A stretch of 64,000 bases of DNA, from the NCBI RefSeq assembly GCF_003574035.1, contig NZ_QWKY01000010.1, positions 1 through 64,000 of the forward strand, in the 5' to 3' direction. The notes below the pieces were generated by a model. It was not told the DNA's origin, ran no database searches, and saw only the letters and a program-made list of their open reading frames with translations. Of the stretch, positions 19,756 to 28,874 are shown one piece after another (the stretch's first letter is position 1; each line of letters opens with the position of its first letter). This DNA comes from Meiothermus hypogaeus. GTDB lineage: Bacteria > Deinococcota > Deinococci > Deinococcales > Thermaceae. A program made the position numbers and the translations under genes.

Positions 19756-20481
19756 TTATCCCAGCACCGGACAGGTGGTGGGCACTTTAGTGTGTTCGGC
19801 GTAGGGGAGAACGGTGGCTTTGGCCACTTCCTCGCGGGCCCGGGCGGTGGTGCGGAACAAGTCACGCAGGTTCTGGGCCTGGGCCCGGAAGAACTCGTCG
19901 AACTGGGGGTTGCCCAGGAAGCCTGTGGCATAGGCTTCGTCCTTGGCGGGGTCGTACTCGAGGACCACCGCCGCCAGAGCGTGGGGAGCCGGCCCGCCCT
20001 TCACCTCGCCGCCTTTGGTCACATCAAAGGCTGAAAGGTGCGAGCAGCAGACCATGCGGGCCCCCCGGTTCCCCTCGGGTTTGTAGTAGCCCATGGCCCC
20101 CAGGTTGGGTGCAGCGTAACTGTAGCCGTGGGGGCAGATGCTGGTGTAGGCCACCACGCTTTTGCTCTTGCCCACCCCGCCCGTCCAGCGGTAGTTTTTG
20201 CCGTCGGGCATTTTAACGTCTACCGGTGCGAGCTCAGCGTCCACATTGACCAGGATGTTGGGGGTAGCCGCAAAGGGGTAGGTGAAAACGTAGGGCTCGT
20301 GGGGCTTCAGGCTGCTCAGTTTGAAGGGGTTGCCGGCTTTGTCTACCAGCAGCGCCCTGGGGAAGGGGTTGGCGCTGCTTTGGGCCCGGACGAACTCGAG
20401 CATCCCCAGCGGCGAGAACTTGAGCAAAAGGCCCAGCGAGGTGCCTCTGGCCAGTAAATCGAGAAAATTGCGACGGTCCAT
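19756..20481 (-). CDS. Exported Rieske [2Fe-2S] protein
   Basis: The 241-aa protein begins with a Tat signal (MDRRNFLDLLARGTSLG). The cluster-binding pair is CPHGYSYA and, about 30 residues later, CCSHLSAFD, i.e. C-x-H and C-x-x-H. ATG 20481 is preferred over an upstream in-frame codon because the Tat leader begins there. It follows soxD by 10 bp. A Rieske protein here (SoxL-like, or like the arsenite oxidase small subunit) may pass electrons between sulfite/sulfane dehydrogenase and the quinone or cytochrome pool. Confidence 0.88.
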   Translation of the reverse strand: MDRRNFLDLLARGTSLGLLLKFSPLGMLEFVRAQSSANPFPRALLVDKAGNPFKLSSLKPHEPYVFTYPFAATPNILVNVDAELAPVDVKMPDGKNYRWTGGVGKSKSVVAYTSICPHGYSYAAPNLGAMGYYKPEGNRGARMVCCSHLSAFDVTKGGEVKGGPAPHALAAVVLEYDPAKDEAYATGFLGNPQFDEFFRAQAQNLRDLFRTTARAREEVAKATVLPYAEHTKVPTTCPVLG

Positions 20482-20491
20482 GCAAATACCT

Positions 20492-21055
20492 CTAGGGGAG
20501 CTTGAGCCAGGGGAAGCGCTTCTGGGTGCCGGGATCAAGCTCCAGCAGTGCCCGGGCTGGCATCTGCACCCTGGGCAGGGTTTGCGCGTTCATGGGCTCG
20601 CTTTCGTCAATAACGCCATTCTGGTAAAGAATGTAGGCCACCACCGCATACACTTCATCGTTGCTCAGGATGCCGGGGGTGGCAAAGGGCATGGCCCGGC
20701 GGGTGTAGTCGAAGAGGGTGGTGGCGTACTGCCAGTAGTTGCCAATGGCAAAGTCCACTGAGTCGGTTTCTTTGGTAATGGGGAAGGGCTCGGAGACCAA
20801 GCGGGTAAAGGCCCCGCCCTCGCCGCTGGAACCATGACAGCCTGCACAGTGGGTGGCATAGACCTTGGCCCCTTCGTCTACCGTACCCTGGCCTGGAGGG
20901 AGTCCTATGCCATTGGCCAGAATGGAGGGGCGGATGTTCCACTCCTGCACCTCTTGCTCGTTGAGGGGTGTGCCGATCTGGTAGCGCCCCTGGGCCAGCA
21001 CCAGGGCCGAAAGGGCCAGGGCCGAAAGGGCCAGGTAGAACCACTTGCGCCGCAT
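20492..21055 (-). CDS. soxD: Sulfane dehydrogenase cytochrome subunit (SoxD-like)
   Basis: This 187-aa exported monoheme cytochrome c has a signal peptide (LALSALALSALVLAQ) and heme site CAGCH near residue 70, with a Met-rich distal segment (RRAMPFATPGILS). Its start overlaps the soxC stop as ATGA, so the two are made together; this pairing identifies it as the electron acceptor of SoxC. It is shorter than the two-heme SoxD of Paracoccus and resembles the single-heme SorB/SoxD type. The exact EC assignment is therefore less sure than its role. Confidence 0.86.
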   Translation of the reverse strand: MRRKWFYLALSALALSALVLAQGRYQIGTPLNEQEVQEWNIRPSILANGIGLPPGQGTVDEGAKVYATHCAGCHGSSGEGGAFTRLVSEPFPITKETDSVDFAIGNYWQYATTLFDYTRRAMPFATPGILSNDEVYAVVAYILYQNGVIDESEPMNAQTLPRVQMPARALLELDPGTQKRFPWLKLP

Positions 21056-22350
21056 CAGGACTCACCTCCACAGCCGCCCCGGCCCACTGCGCCGAGCTGG
21101 GCGGGTGCACCCGCTAAGGTCTTGTCGCCGTTGACTACCTTGCCGTCGGCGCCGATCCGCCAGGCCTGGATGGCGTTGTAGTGGTAGCGGTTGTTGCGGG
21201 CCCATTTGGCAAAAAACTCCTCCTGGGTGGGCTGGGTGTTACCTTTTTCGTCCCAGGCCCGGCTCATGATGACCGTTTCCTTACCGTCCCAAACCCAGTT
21301 GTACTTAAAGCGCACCACCGATAAAGCATCGGGGGCGGGCTCGAGGCTGGCTTGCTTCCAGGATTTGCCGCCGTCCAGCGAAATTTCCACCCGGCGAATG
21401 CGTCCGTGGCCGCTCCAGGCCAGGCCGCGAATTTCGTGGAAGCCCCGCTGAATCTGCTGCAACCCCGAGGGATAGGTGATGATGGACTCCGGATCCATCA
21501 CCCAGGTGAAGGCGTAGATTTTGCCATCGGCCATTACATCGGTGTACTCCGAGGTCTCGTCCTTGCTCATGACCGGGGTATCGGTCACCTGGATGCGCCG
21601 CAGCCACTTGACCTGGATGCTCCCTTCCCAGCCCGGCACCACCAGCCGCACCGGGTAGCCCTGCTCGGGCCGGATGGCCTCGCCGTTCTGGGCATAGGCC
21701 ACCAACACGTCGTCCAGGGCCTTTTCCAGCGGCAGGCTGCGGGTGTAGGCGGCGGCGTCCTGGCCTTCGGGAATCAACCAGCGGGCTCCTTCCTTGAGGC
21801 CGGCCTCCTTGAGCAGAATTGACAGGGGTACCCCCGTCCAGGAAGAGTTCGAGACCAGCCCCCGGCTGCGGGTGGCGGTGAGGGTCATGTCGGGGGGGTT
21901 GCGGTAGCCGTTTTGCCCGTTGCCTGCACACTCGATGAAGTAGGTGCGGGTCACCGAGGGGAAGCGCTTGAGGTCTTGCAGGGTGAACATTAAAGGTCGC
22001 TCGACCATTCCGTGAATCACCAGCCGGTAGTCGGCGGGGTTCACGTTGGGCACCCCGCCGTGGTGCCGCTCGAAATGCAGCGAGCTGGGGGTGATGACGC
22101 CCTCGAGCTTCTCCAATGGGGCAAAGTCGGCGCCGGTGTGGCGGCTGCGCAGGTTGGGCGAGATGTAGCGAATAACATCCTTCTCGAACTCACTGCGCTC
22201 ACCATACTCGCGCAGGGTAGCTCCCAGCACCTTCATGCTCTCGGTGGCGCCCTGGGGAATTTTGCTCTGGGCCAGGCCCCCAGAGAGCTTAACGAAAGCT
22301 CCGGCAGCCGCCCCTTTGCTCAAGAGTTGCAACAGTTTACGACGATTCAT
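21055..22350 (-). CDS. soxC: Sulfane dehydrogenase / sulfite oxidase-like molybdoenzyme
   Basis: The 431-aa protein has a Tat leader (NRRKLLQLLSKGAAAGAF), a sulfite-oxidase fold with molybdopterin Cys141 in YFIECAGNGQNGYR, and a C-terminal Mo-co dimerisation domain with RRVEISLDGGKSWKQA. In Sox systems SoxCD removes six electrons from SoxY-bound sulfane sulfur, allowing full oxidation to sulfate. I use ATG 22350 because the Tat leader begins there. It lies 65 bp after soxF and overlaps soxD. A SorA-type sulfite dehydrogenase is the alternative, but the cluster favours SoxC. Confidence 0.93.
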   Translation of the reverse strand: MNRRKLLQLLSKGAAAGAFVKLSGGLAQSKIPQGATESMKVLGATLREYGERSEFEKDVIRYISPNLRSRHTGADFAPLEKLEGVITPSSLHFERHHGGVPNVNPADYRLVIHGMVERPLMFTLQDLKRFPSVTRTYFIECAGNGQNGYRNPPDMTLTATRSRGLVSNSSWTGVPLSILLKEAGLKEGARWLIPEGQDAAAYTRSLPLEKALDDVLVAYAQNGEAIRPEQGYPVRLVVPGWEGSIQVKWLRRIQVTDTPVMSKDETSEYTDVMADGKIYAFTWVMDPESIITYPSGLQQIQRGFHEIRGLAWSGHGRIRRVEISLDGGKSWKQASLEPAPDALSVVRFKYNWVWDGKETVIMSRAWDEKGNTQPTQEEFFAKWARNNRYHYNAIQAWRIGADGKVVNGDKTLAGAPAQLGAVGRGGCGGES

Positions 22351-22415
22351 CCGGTGAGTTCTCCTATGGCAGGGGTGGGACGGGGACGAGGCCCGTTCCA
22401 CCCCGGATTGCAGGC

Positions 22416-23696
22416 TTAGGCGCCTGGGCCAAACATATCGCCCCACAGGCCCCTGGCCCATTCCAACGCCAGGGCCCCGTTGGGCTTAGAGCGGTTGTTG
22501 TCTACGGTGGATTGTTGCCGAACCTGGCGTGCGGCTTCGTCCCAGTTGTGCTTGTGCGAGACCCAGATGGACTCCTCGCTGCTCACAAAGCTGTAGCAGA
22601 TGTTGTCGGGGAGCGGGTTGGGAATCTCGGCTACCTGCTTGCCCGCAATGCGCTGGGCGATGTGGTCGGCAATGATCTTGCCGTCGTTGTAGGCCACCTG
22701 CCCGCTCTTGGGGTAGGGCACGTTGCCGATTACGTCGCCAATGATGTAGACCCGGTCGTCCCGCTCGGAGAGGAACGAGGGCAGCCGTACGTTGGCCCAG
22801 CGGTCCCCCAGCCCGGCCGTGCGCACAATTTCTCCGGCCTTCATGGGCGGGATGATGTTGGCCAGTGCGAACTTGAACTCGCCCAGGGGGGTTTTAACCT
22901 CCTTCTTGGCGTAGTCAATGGCCGTAACCTCGGCCTGGGGGATGTACTGGATGTAGTCTTTGTACAGGTCGTTGTAGGCCGCGGTGAAGCCTGGGCCCTT
23001 GGAGATGGGACCCGGGTTGGCGTCCAGCACGATCACCTTACCCTTGATCTGGTTGGTCTTGAGGTAGTACGCCAGCATGGCCGCCCGCTCGTAGGGGCCA
23101 GGGGGGCAGCGGTAGGGGGGCTTGGGAATGGCCAGCACCAGGTCGCCCCCTTCAAAGTTGTCGAGCTGGCGCTTGAGGGCGATGTGCTCCCAGGGTTTGA
23201 AGCCCACTGGCATGAACTGCTTGACTTCGTTGTAGCCCTGGATGGCCTCGTACATGTAGTCGATGCCCGGCGAGACCACCAGGTAGTTGTAAAAGATGAT
23301 ACCGCTGGTGGTGCGCACGTAGCGGCCGGCCCGGTTGACCTCGATGGCCCGTTCGTTAACGATGGTGACCCCGGCTTTGGCCACATTGGCGTAATCGAAG
23401 ACGATGAAGTCGAGGTCCTTGACCCCCCCAAGGTAAAGGTTGCTCATGGGGCAGGACATGAAGGCGGGGTTTTTCTCGATCAACACCACCTCGATGTTGG
23501 GGTTTTTACGGCGCAGGTGACGGGCCGTGCTGACGCCCCCCCAGCCCCCGCCGATAATCACCACCCGGTTGCCCCGGGCGGGCCCCAACACGCTGCTGGG
23601 CTTGCTGAAGAACTCCTGGGCAAAAGCGCTGCTGGCTGCAGCGGCTCCCGCTACCGCACCTGCCTTGAGAACCTTCCGACGTGTTACCTTGCTCAT
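22416..23696 (-). CDS. soxF: Flavocytochrome c sulfide dehydrogenase flavoprotein
   Basis: The 426-aa protein has a Tat leader (TRRKVLKAGAVAGAAAASSAFAQ) and an FAD dinucleotide fold starting VVIIGGGWGGVSTARHLR. MSCPMSNLYLGG holds the first redox cysteine, the family's FAD-linked position, and PPYRCPPGPYERA holds another. FccB/SoxF oxidises sulfide in the envelope and normally passes electrons to a diheme cytochrome FccA. No fccA is adjacent, so the cytochrome at 16.3 kb or SoxD may serve. A perfect LysR-type box lies about 108 bp upstream. Confidence 0.92.
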   Translation of the reverse strand: MSKVTRRKVLKAGAVAGAAAASSAFAQEFFSKPSSVLGPARGNRVVIIGGGWGGVSTARHLRRKNPNIEVVLIEKNPAFMSCPMSNLYLGGVKDLDFIVFDYANVAKAGVTIVNERAIEVNRAGRYVRTTSGIIFYNYLVVSPGIDYMYEAIQGYNEVKQFMPVGFKPWEHIALKRQLDNFEGGDLVLAIPKPPYRCPPGPYERAAMLAYYLKTNQIKGKVIVLDANPGPISKGPGFTAAYNDLYKDYIQYIPQAEVTAIDYAKKEVKTPLGEFKFALANIIPPMKAGEIVRTAGLGDRWANVRLPSFLSERDDRVYIIGDVIGNVPYPKSGQVAYNDGKIIADHIAQRIAGKQVAEIPNPLPDNICYSFVSSEESIWVSHKHNWDEAARQVRQQSTVDNNRSKPNGALALEWARGLWGDMFGPGA

Positions 23697-23803
23697 GCTT
23701 CCTCCCATAACCCGAGCCATCCCGGAGACTGCACCTCCGGAAACTTTCGCAAGCTTGGGCTTAGCCTTCAGTTTATCAGATACAGTCCAGACCTGCGAAA
23801 GCT

Positions 23804-23818
23804 ATAACGGGCGGTTAT
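23804..23818. promoter_or_regulatory. LysR-type box ATAAC-N5-GTTAT upstream of soxF
   Basis: ATAACGGGCGGTTAT is a perfect inverted repeat, extended to 6-bp arms by flanking T and A (23803-23819). It lies between the DUF302 gene and soxF. It obeys the T-N11-A rule and matches the box before cytochrome c (16179-16193). It suggests an internal promoter for soxFCD and downstream genes. Confidence 0.6.
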
Positions 23819-23823
23819 ATCAC

Positions 23824-24690
23824 TTATTGCTGGGGGCGATAGGGTTGGCCACCCACACCCTCCAGAATCTGGCTCATAACCCGCCGGGCCTCCTGGAGCA
23901 TCCCCATCGTGGTCTGGCTCTGGGCCACCCCTGGCATGATGCCCATCAGCATGGGTTCAATGGCCCCGACCAGGGCTCCGCCGGGCATGGGCGCCACGAA
24001 GAAACGGCAAGGCGCGGCAAAGCCACCGGCGGGCTGGGTCATGAACATGTGGTAGGCCCACTCGCTTTTACAAGGCTGGATGCCCACCACATTGCCCATC
24101 TTGACCGAGGGCAACACGTTGAGGCCATTGTTGCCCAGCTCGCTCTCGATGAGCAGGGTGAGTTCATCCACATTGCCGCCCTCCACCATGTACAAAAGGG
24201 CCGGCATCATGCCCGAGCTGGGGTCGGGCATCATGGCAGGGGCCACCTTGCGGGGCAGGCCCAGGCTGGCAATCACCGCTTTGAGCTTGGCCCCCAGCAG
24301 ACGGCTTTTTGTGTTCTTAACCCCCAGCATGGCAAACATCAGGTCGGGGTCGAAGGTACCCACCGTTACCACACCCGGCCTGGCCGCGTGCACGTAGATG
24401 GTAGGCGGCAGGATGATGGCGGTCATAACGTTTTCCTGCACGGCAGCCAGCGCCCCGGCTTCGGGTTCGAGAACCATCAGCAGATAATCCGGGAAGTCGG
24501 CCTTGAAGTTTTTGACCTGGCCGCCCAGGTTCAGGGTACGGGCGACCTTGAGCCCCTGGGCACTCACAGCCGCTTCGACACGGGCCTGGGTATCGGCTAC
24601 ACTTACCCCACGCAGGGTGGTTTCCAGTGATTGGGCCAGAGCCGACAGGGACAGGATAAAACCGAATAGCAAAAACCACTTGATTTTCAT
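23824..24690 (-). CDS. Exported protein with two DUF302 domains
   Basis: The 288-aa protein has a signal peptide (WFLLFGFILSLSALAQ) and two DUF302-type repeats, roughly residues 20-135 and 150-270. Signs are VEAAVSAQGLKVARTLNLG and TIYVHAARPGVVTVGTFDPDLMFAML in the first, and ESELGNNGLNVLPSVKMGNVVGIQPCKSEWAYHMF in the second. DUF302 proteins are common beside sulfur oxidation genes but have no proven function. Met is abundant in the middle. It is 9 bp after a periplasmic rhodanese gene. Confidence 0.82.
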   Translation of the reverse strand: MKIKWFLLFGFILSLSALAQSLETTLRGVSVADTQARVEAAVSAQGLKVARTLNLGGQVKNFKADFPDYLLMVLEPEAGALAAVQENVMTAIILPPTIYVHAARPGVVTVGTFDPDLMFAMLGVKNTKSRLLGAKLKAVIASLGLPRKVAPAMMPDPSSGMMPALLYMVEGGNVDELTLLIESELGNNGLNVLPSVKMGNVVGIQPCKSEWAYHMFMTQPAGGFAAPCRFFVAPMPGGALVGAIEPMLMGIMPGVAQSQTTMGMLQEARRVMSQILEGVGGQPYRPQQ

Positions 24691-24699
24691 ATGCCTCCT

Positions 24700-25137
24700 C
24701 TATGGCTTTTGGACAGGCAGATTCTGCTCGAGCCAGCTACGAAACCCACCGTTGAGGTTTTTTACCTCTTTGTAACCCAATGCCCGCAGATAGGCGGCGG
24801 CTACCGCGCTCACGTGCCCGGTGCCGCAGTAGACCAGGATGGGTTTGTCCTTTTCTTTGGGTAGTTCGCTCAGGCGGTCGGGGAGCTGGCTGATGTGGAT
24901 ATGCACCGAGCCGGGCAAAAAGCCCCTCGAGCGTTCCTCGGCGGTGCGAACGTCCAGGATAAAAGGCTCAAAGACCTCCACAAAATCTTTGGCCTCGGCG
25001 GCGTAGAGCAGGTAGCTGGCCGGGTTGATCTTCTTGATGAAATTACCCATTTCCTGCAGCGAGGAAGGGGCCATCTCCTGGGCCAGGCCCAGGCTTCCCA
25101 GAAGCACCAGCAGTATCCAACCTCTACGCATATACAC
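24700..25137 (-). CDS. Exported single-domain rhodanese
   Basis: The 145-aa protein has a cleavable signal (RRGWILLVLLGSLGLAQ) and a rhodanese domain. VFEPFILDVRTAEE and the active-site loop CGTGHVS with a catalytic cysteine are clear. It would move sulfane sulfur in the envelope, for example to or from SoxY-bound persulfides. ATG at 25131 is an alternative start two codons later. It lies 3 bp downstream of soxA and 9 bp upstream of the DUF302 gene in the same operon. Confidence 0.88.
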   Translation of the reverse strand: MYMRRGWILLVLLGSLGLAQEMAPSSLQEMGNFIKKINPASYLLYAAEAKDFVEVFEPFILDVRTAEERSRGFLPGSVHIHISQLPDRLSELPKEKDKPILVYCGTGHVSAVAAAYLRALGYKEVKNLNGGFRSWLEQNLPVQKP

Positions 25138-25140
25138 CTC

Positions 25141-25938
25141 CTAACGGGTAAAGCCCGGCAGCTCGGTGAACTTGTTTTTGCCCTTGGTGGCTTCGGTCAG
25201 CATGTAGATAGAAAGGGCAATCATGGGCTCGGAGTAATGGTCGGGTGGGTGAATGCTTACCGACTCGTAGCAGAAGGCAATCCGGTCTTGCAGGGTATAG
25301 AGTTTATCGGCCTCGAAGCGGTAGGCCGGCCACTCGTTGGAGAGGCCCTGGCGCGGGCTGCGCACCGGGGAGAGCCGTACTTTACCGCCGGCGTAGCTAT
25401 CGTGGCAGATGGCGCAGTTCATGTCGCGGTCGCCGGCCCGGTGGTACCAGAGCTCCCGGCCCAGGTTGTACATGGCGATCTCCTGCGAAGTTTTGGGCAC
25501 CACGTTGATGGGCATCTCGCTGGACTTGGAGGCCACGAAAGCGGTGAGGGCCTTCACGTCGTCGCGCTTGATTTCTTCGGGCTTGAAGCCCTGAAGGTTC
25601 ACCATGCAGCTCACGATGCGGGTCTCGAGGTCTTCTACCCGCCGGGTGTCGGCAAAGTAGCGGGGCAGTTGGGTCAGGGCGCCCTCGAGCTTCCCCGGCC
25701 CCAGGCCAAAGTCGCAGGCCTCGAGGCTCACGTTTTTTGAGCCTCGCTTCTGGCCAAAGAGTTCTTCGCCCTGGGCGGCATACAGTTCGCCGGGCAGAAT
25801 GCCAGCGGTCTGGCGGAACAGCTCCCGTTGCCGTTCGGCTTCCTTGTAGGGGTCTACCTCTTGCTGCTGGGTGAGGGCGATGCTTAGGCCCAACCCCAGC
25901 GCCAACAAAAATCCAATCCACAGGCTGCGGTTGCGCAT
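25141..25938 (-). CDS. soxA: SoxA diheme-type cytochrome, copy 1
   Basis: SoxXA links thiosulfate to the SoxY carrier. This 265-aa exported protein has one CxxCH site (NCAICHDSY). It has the active-site cysteine in DRIAFCYESVSIHPPDHYSEPMIAL, the family signature near the C-terminus. The N-terminal domain keeps two cysteines (EACDFG and VSCMVN) but no CxxCH, so it is the single-heme form with a probable disulfide there. It is 4 bp after soxX and is paralogous to soxA2 at 28.9 kb. Confidence 0.93.
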   Translation of the reverse strand: MRNRSLWIGFLLALGLGLSIALTQQQEVDPYKEAERQRELFRQTAGILPGELYAAQGEELFGQKRGSKNVSLEACDFGLGPGKLEGALTQLPRYFADTRRVEDLETRIVSCMVNLQGFKPEEIKRDDVKALTAFVASKSSEMPINVVPKTSQEIAMYNLGRELWYHRAGDRDMNCAICHDSYAGGKVRLSPVRSPRQGLSNEWPAYRFEADKLYTLQDRIAFCYESVSIHPPDHYSEPMIALSIYMLTEATKGKNKFTELPGFTR

Positions 25939-25942
25939 GGCA

Positions 25943-26506
25943 TCACCTCTTGGCGTTTACCGGCGAAGCCGGGTCGAGCAGGAACGCGGTTACGTGGGCG
26001 GTTTCTTCCGGCGTCAGGATGCCGTGGTGGCCGGCCCGGTACATCAGCGAGCAGGGCATGGAGGCCCAGGCGTTGTAAATCTTGTCATAGGTGTACTTGA
26101 CCACCGCTTCGCTGGTGCCGCGCTGCCCATAGCCCACCAGTCCTGGCCCCATGCGCCCGGCCCCGGCCTCTTTGGGGTCGCCGGTGTGGCAGGCGTAGCA
26201 GTTGCCCTTGCGGGGGTTGGTGAACAGGGCCTCACCCTGCTTCCAGTCGCCCATCAGTTTGCCGTCGGCGGGGTATTTGATGAGGGCCCGCTGGCGCTCG
26301 AGGAAGGCCCCCACTTCCTCCGGTGGCAGTTTGTCGCGGTATTGCGAACACAGCGCCTGGTCGCGGTCTTGCTTCATTGTTTCGGCAAACTTGCTGCCGC
26401 CGCTGTTGATGGCCTGCTGAACGCGCTGCTGGAAGGGTCCCTGCTGAGACAGGGTGAGCCCCACGAGCAGCATGGCCAGTAACCCAACAAAATATCTGGT
26501 TTTCAC
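25943..26506 (-). CDS. soxX: SoxX cytochrome, copy 1
   Basis: This 187-aa exported monoheme cytochrome has a signal peptide (YFVGLLAMLLVGLTLS), a long N-terminal helical region, and CYACHTGDPKEAG as heme site. MGPGLVGYGQRG and MPCSLMYRAGHHGILTPEE follow, the latter providing distal-ligand Met and the SoxX C-terminal pattern. It partners the adjacent SoxA. A second soxX/soxA pair lies across soxB, with order reversed relative to this one. Confidence 0.92.
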   Translation of the reverse strand: MKTRYFVGLLAMLLVGLTLSQQGPFQQRVQQAINSGGSKFAETMKQDRDQALCSQYRDKLPPEEVGAFLERQRALIKYPADGKLMGDWKQGEALFTNPRKGNCYACHTGDPKEAGAGRMGPGLVGYGQRGTSEAVVKYTYDKIYNAWASMPCSLMYRAGHHGILTPEETAHVTAFLLDPASPVNAKR

Positions 26507-26524
26507 CTATAAGCCTCCTTCTTT

Positions 26525-28231
26525 TTATCCTGGTAACACATAGCGCTGATCCAGTACCCGCATGCTGGGGCGCGGGGGGATGCGGACGGTTTTGACCTGT
26601 TTGAGGTACTCGGCTATCAGGTCGTAGATGGGGCGGGGGGTATATTTTTCCACCAGGGAGCCGCTGCGCTGCAGGCGTCCACCAAAGGAAGCCAGGGTGT
26701 ACTCCCGGTTGGGGTCGAGGCGGCGGCCCCGAATGGCCACGTTGCGGACGCGCTGGCCGGTGGGGGCATTGACCGCCAGGTCGTAGGAGAGCCCGAAGAC
26801 CCGACTCATGTCGCCGCCTTGCTGGTAGAAGGGGTCGGGGTTGAAGGTGTTGGCCGCCACATCCTCCAGCACTGCCTGCAAGCGGTCGCCCTTGAGCTTA
26901 AATATGTAGACCTCGGGGTAGGTGAAGCCGGTGTAGGCCAGAATTTTGTCCATGGTGATGGGCTGGCCCGGCAGGATGGCCGTACCCCAGCGGGTGCCGG
27001 TGCTGAAAGCCACATCCACCTCCGGGTAGGCGGCCTGTACCGCTCTACCGGCCAGCTCGTCGAGGGTGGAATAGGTGGAGTCGCGCTTATACAAAAGGGT
27101 TTCGGTAGTGCCCAGTATCTGATCCAGGTAGTCCAGGTGCGGGGCGTAGGCTTCGCGGATGAAGGCCTCGAGCTCTGGGTCGGGCTTGATCAGTTGGGTG
27201 GCCACCGGCAAGGTTTTAGCGCGCAGGTCTGCAATGCCGCCTTTCCTCATTTGCAGATCTATGCGTATAACCGCCTTGCCCGCCGAACCACCGGCTACCA
27301 ACCAGGTATTGCCCACCCGGATGGGGGCGGGGGTGAAGTCGTGGGTATGGCCGGTGAGGATCAGGTCAAGGCCCTTGATGCGCCCGGCCAGCGCCAGGTC
27401 CAGCGGCACGCCGTTGTGGGAGAGCAGCACCACCGCGTCTACGCCCTTGCTGCGCAGCTCGTCCACATATTTCTGCAGTTCGTTTTCCCGAACCCCAAAG
27501 GAAAGCCCCTCGGAAAACTCCTCCGGGTGCGAAACCTTTACATACGGGAAGGTGGAGCCGATGATGCCCAGGCTGTAGCCCCCGATTTCGTGGATGGCAT
27601 AGGGCGGGTAAATGGGGTCGCCAAAGAGGTCATCCACAATGTTAAAGCTGATAATCTGGGCTTTGAGCGCCTTGACCAGCTCCTCCACTCGCTCACGGCC
27701 CAGGGTGTACTCCCAGTGAAAAACCATGTGGTCGAAGCCCACCCGGTTCATCCAGTCCACCATCACCTGCCCTTTGGTGCGCAAGGAGATGCCGGAGTTG
27801 GTCCAGGTATCGCCGCCGTCCAGTACCAGGGTGCGTTTTTCGCCTGCCTGGGCTTTCTGCTGCTTGATAAGGGCACCGATATAAGCCCCGCCCCCCATGG
27901 GCCCAAAGCGCTGGGCCAGCGCCGCGAAGTCTACCGAGGAGAAGGCGTAGGCCTCGAGGCTTCCCCGCCGAAGGCCGTAGTAGCGCAAAAAGGCCTCGCC
28001 GGTCAGGTAGCCGGGCTTACCCTCCAGGGCTTTGGCGGCCAGCAGGTTGGGCGGCTCCATGAAGTAGTGGGGGCGCAGCTGGCCGTGCATGTCGGTGTTG
28101 AAGAGGAGGGTGACGTTGCCGAAGGGGGGCAGGTCGTACAGCTGCTCGGGGCGTTCCATGGCCTGGGCAAAGGCTTTAGGGGAGGTCATGCCCAGGGCCA
28201 GTAAGAGTTGTACCAGTTCACGTCGGGTCAT
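26525..28231 (-). CDS. soxB: SoxB dimanganese sulfate thiohydrolase
   Basis: SoxB hydrolyses sulfonate from SoxY-S-S-sulfonate, releasing sulfate. The 568-aa protein has a Tat-like leader (TRRELVQLLLALG) and a 5'-nucleotidase-type fold. Metal and catalytic motifs are LLFNTDMHGQLRPHYF, VLDGGDTWTNSG, LLSHNGVPLD and LTGHTHDFTP. The C-terminal domain has YTGFTYPEVYIFKLKGDRLQ. It sits between the two soxXA pairs with GGAGG before ATG, transcribed with them. Confidence 0.96.
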   Translation of the reverse strand: MTRRELVQLLLALGMTSPKAFAQAMERPEQLYDLPPFGNVTLLFNTDMHGQLRPHYFMEPPNLLAAKALEGKPGYLTGEAFLRYYGLRRGSLEAYAFSSVDFAALAQRFGPMGGGAYIGALIKQQKAQAGEKRTLVLDGGDTWTNSGISLRTKGQVMVDWMNRVGFDHMVFHWEYTLGRERVEELVKALKAQIISFNIVDDLFGDPIYPPYAIHEIGGYSLGIIGSTFPYVKVSHPEEFSEGLSFGVRENELQKYVDELRSKGVDAVVLLSHNGVPLDLALAGRIKGLDLILTGHTHDFTPAPIRVGNTWLVAGGSAGKAVIRIDLQMRKGGIADLRAKTLPVATQLIKPDPELEAFIREAYAPHLDYLDQILGTTETLLYKRDSTYSTLDELAGRAVQAAYPEVDVAFSTGTRWGTAILPGQPITMDKILAYTGFTYPEVYIFKLKGDRLQAVLEDVAANTFNPDPFYQQGGDMSRVFGLSYDLAVNAPTGQRVRNVAIRGRRLDPNREYTLASFGGRLQRSGSLVEKYTPRPIYDLIAEYLKQVKTVRIPPRPSMRVLDQRYVLPG

Positions 28232-28286
28232 AGCGCCTCCTTTCCCAGGCCCAGGTGTCCGCCGGGGAGCGATGAGATTCGAGAAG

Positions 28287-28865
28287 TTAGCGCTTCAGCG
28301 CCGGTTTGGTGTTGAAGTCTGAGGCCGGGTCGAGCAGGTAGGCCACCACGTGGGCAATCTCCTCCGGCTTGAGCAGACCGCCGTGCCCGAAACGGTACAT
28401 CACGGTGCAGGGGAAATAAGCCCAGGTGTTGTAGATCACCTCATAGGTGTACTTCTGAACGGCTTCGGAAGTGCCCCGCTGACCATACTTTTCCAGGCTG
28501 GGCCCCACATTACCCCCAATGTTAAGGGGGGAGCCCACGTGGCAGGAGAAGCAGTTGCCTCGAGCCAGGGTGTTAAAGATGGGTTCGCCCTGTTTCCAGT
28601 CGCCCATCAGTTTGCCATCGGCGGGGTATTTGATGTTCTTGCGCTGCTCTTCGATGAAGGGGCCGAGCACCTCGGCCGGTAGCTTGTTGCGGTGGATGGA
28701 GCAAAGGGCCTGGTCGGGGGCCTGCCGCAGCAGGGTGTTGGAGTAGTTCTGACCCCCGGCCTGGATCAGCCGCTGGAGTTCGGTGTCGATGTAGGATTGG
28801 CCGGTTTGACCACTGGCTAGGCCCAGGAGCAAGAGAAGCAGGGTAGGTAGATAGAATCGCCGCAC
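28287..28865 (-). CDS. soxX2: SoxX cytochrome, copy 2
   Basis: The 192-aa exported cytochrome has heme site CFSCHVGSPLNIGG and the SoxX tail CTVMYRFGHGGLLKPEEIAHVVAYLLDP. It shares the pattern PADGKLMGDWKQGE..F with copy 1, so the pair arose by duplication. The spacing between heme and distal motifs is kept, so it should be functional. It follows soxA2 by 9 bp; the pair is transcribed soxA2-soxX2, opposite in order to soxX-soxA on the other side of soxB. Confidence 0.92.
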   Translation of the reverse strand: MRRFYLPTLLLLLLGLASGQTGQSYIDTELQRLIQAGGQNYSNTLLRQAPDQALCSIHRNKLPAEVLGPFIEEQRKNIKYPADGKLMGDWKQGEPIFNTLARGNCFSCHVGSPLNIGGNVGPSLEKYGQRGTSEAVQKYTYEVIYNTWAYFPCTVMYRFGHGGLLKPEEIAHVVAYLLDPASDFNTKPALKR

Positions 28866-28874
28866 AAGACCTCC

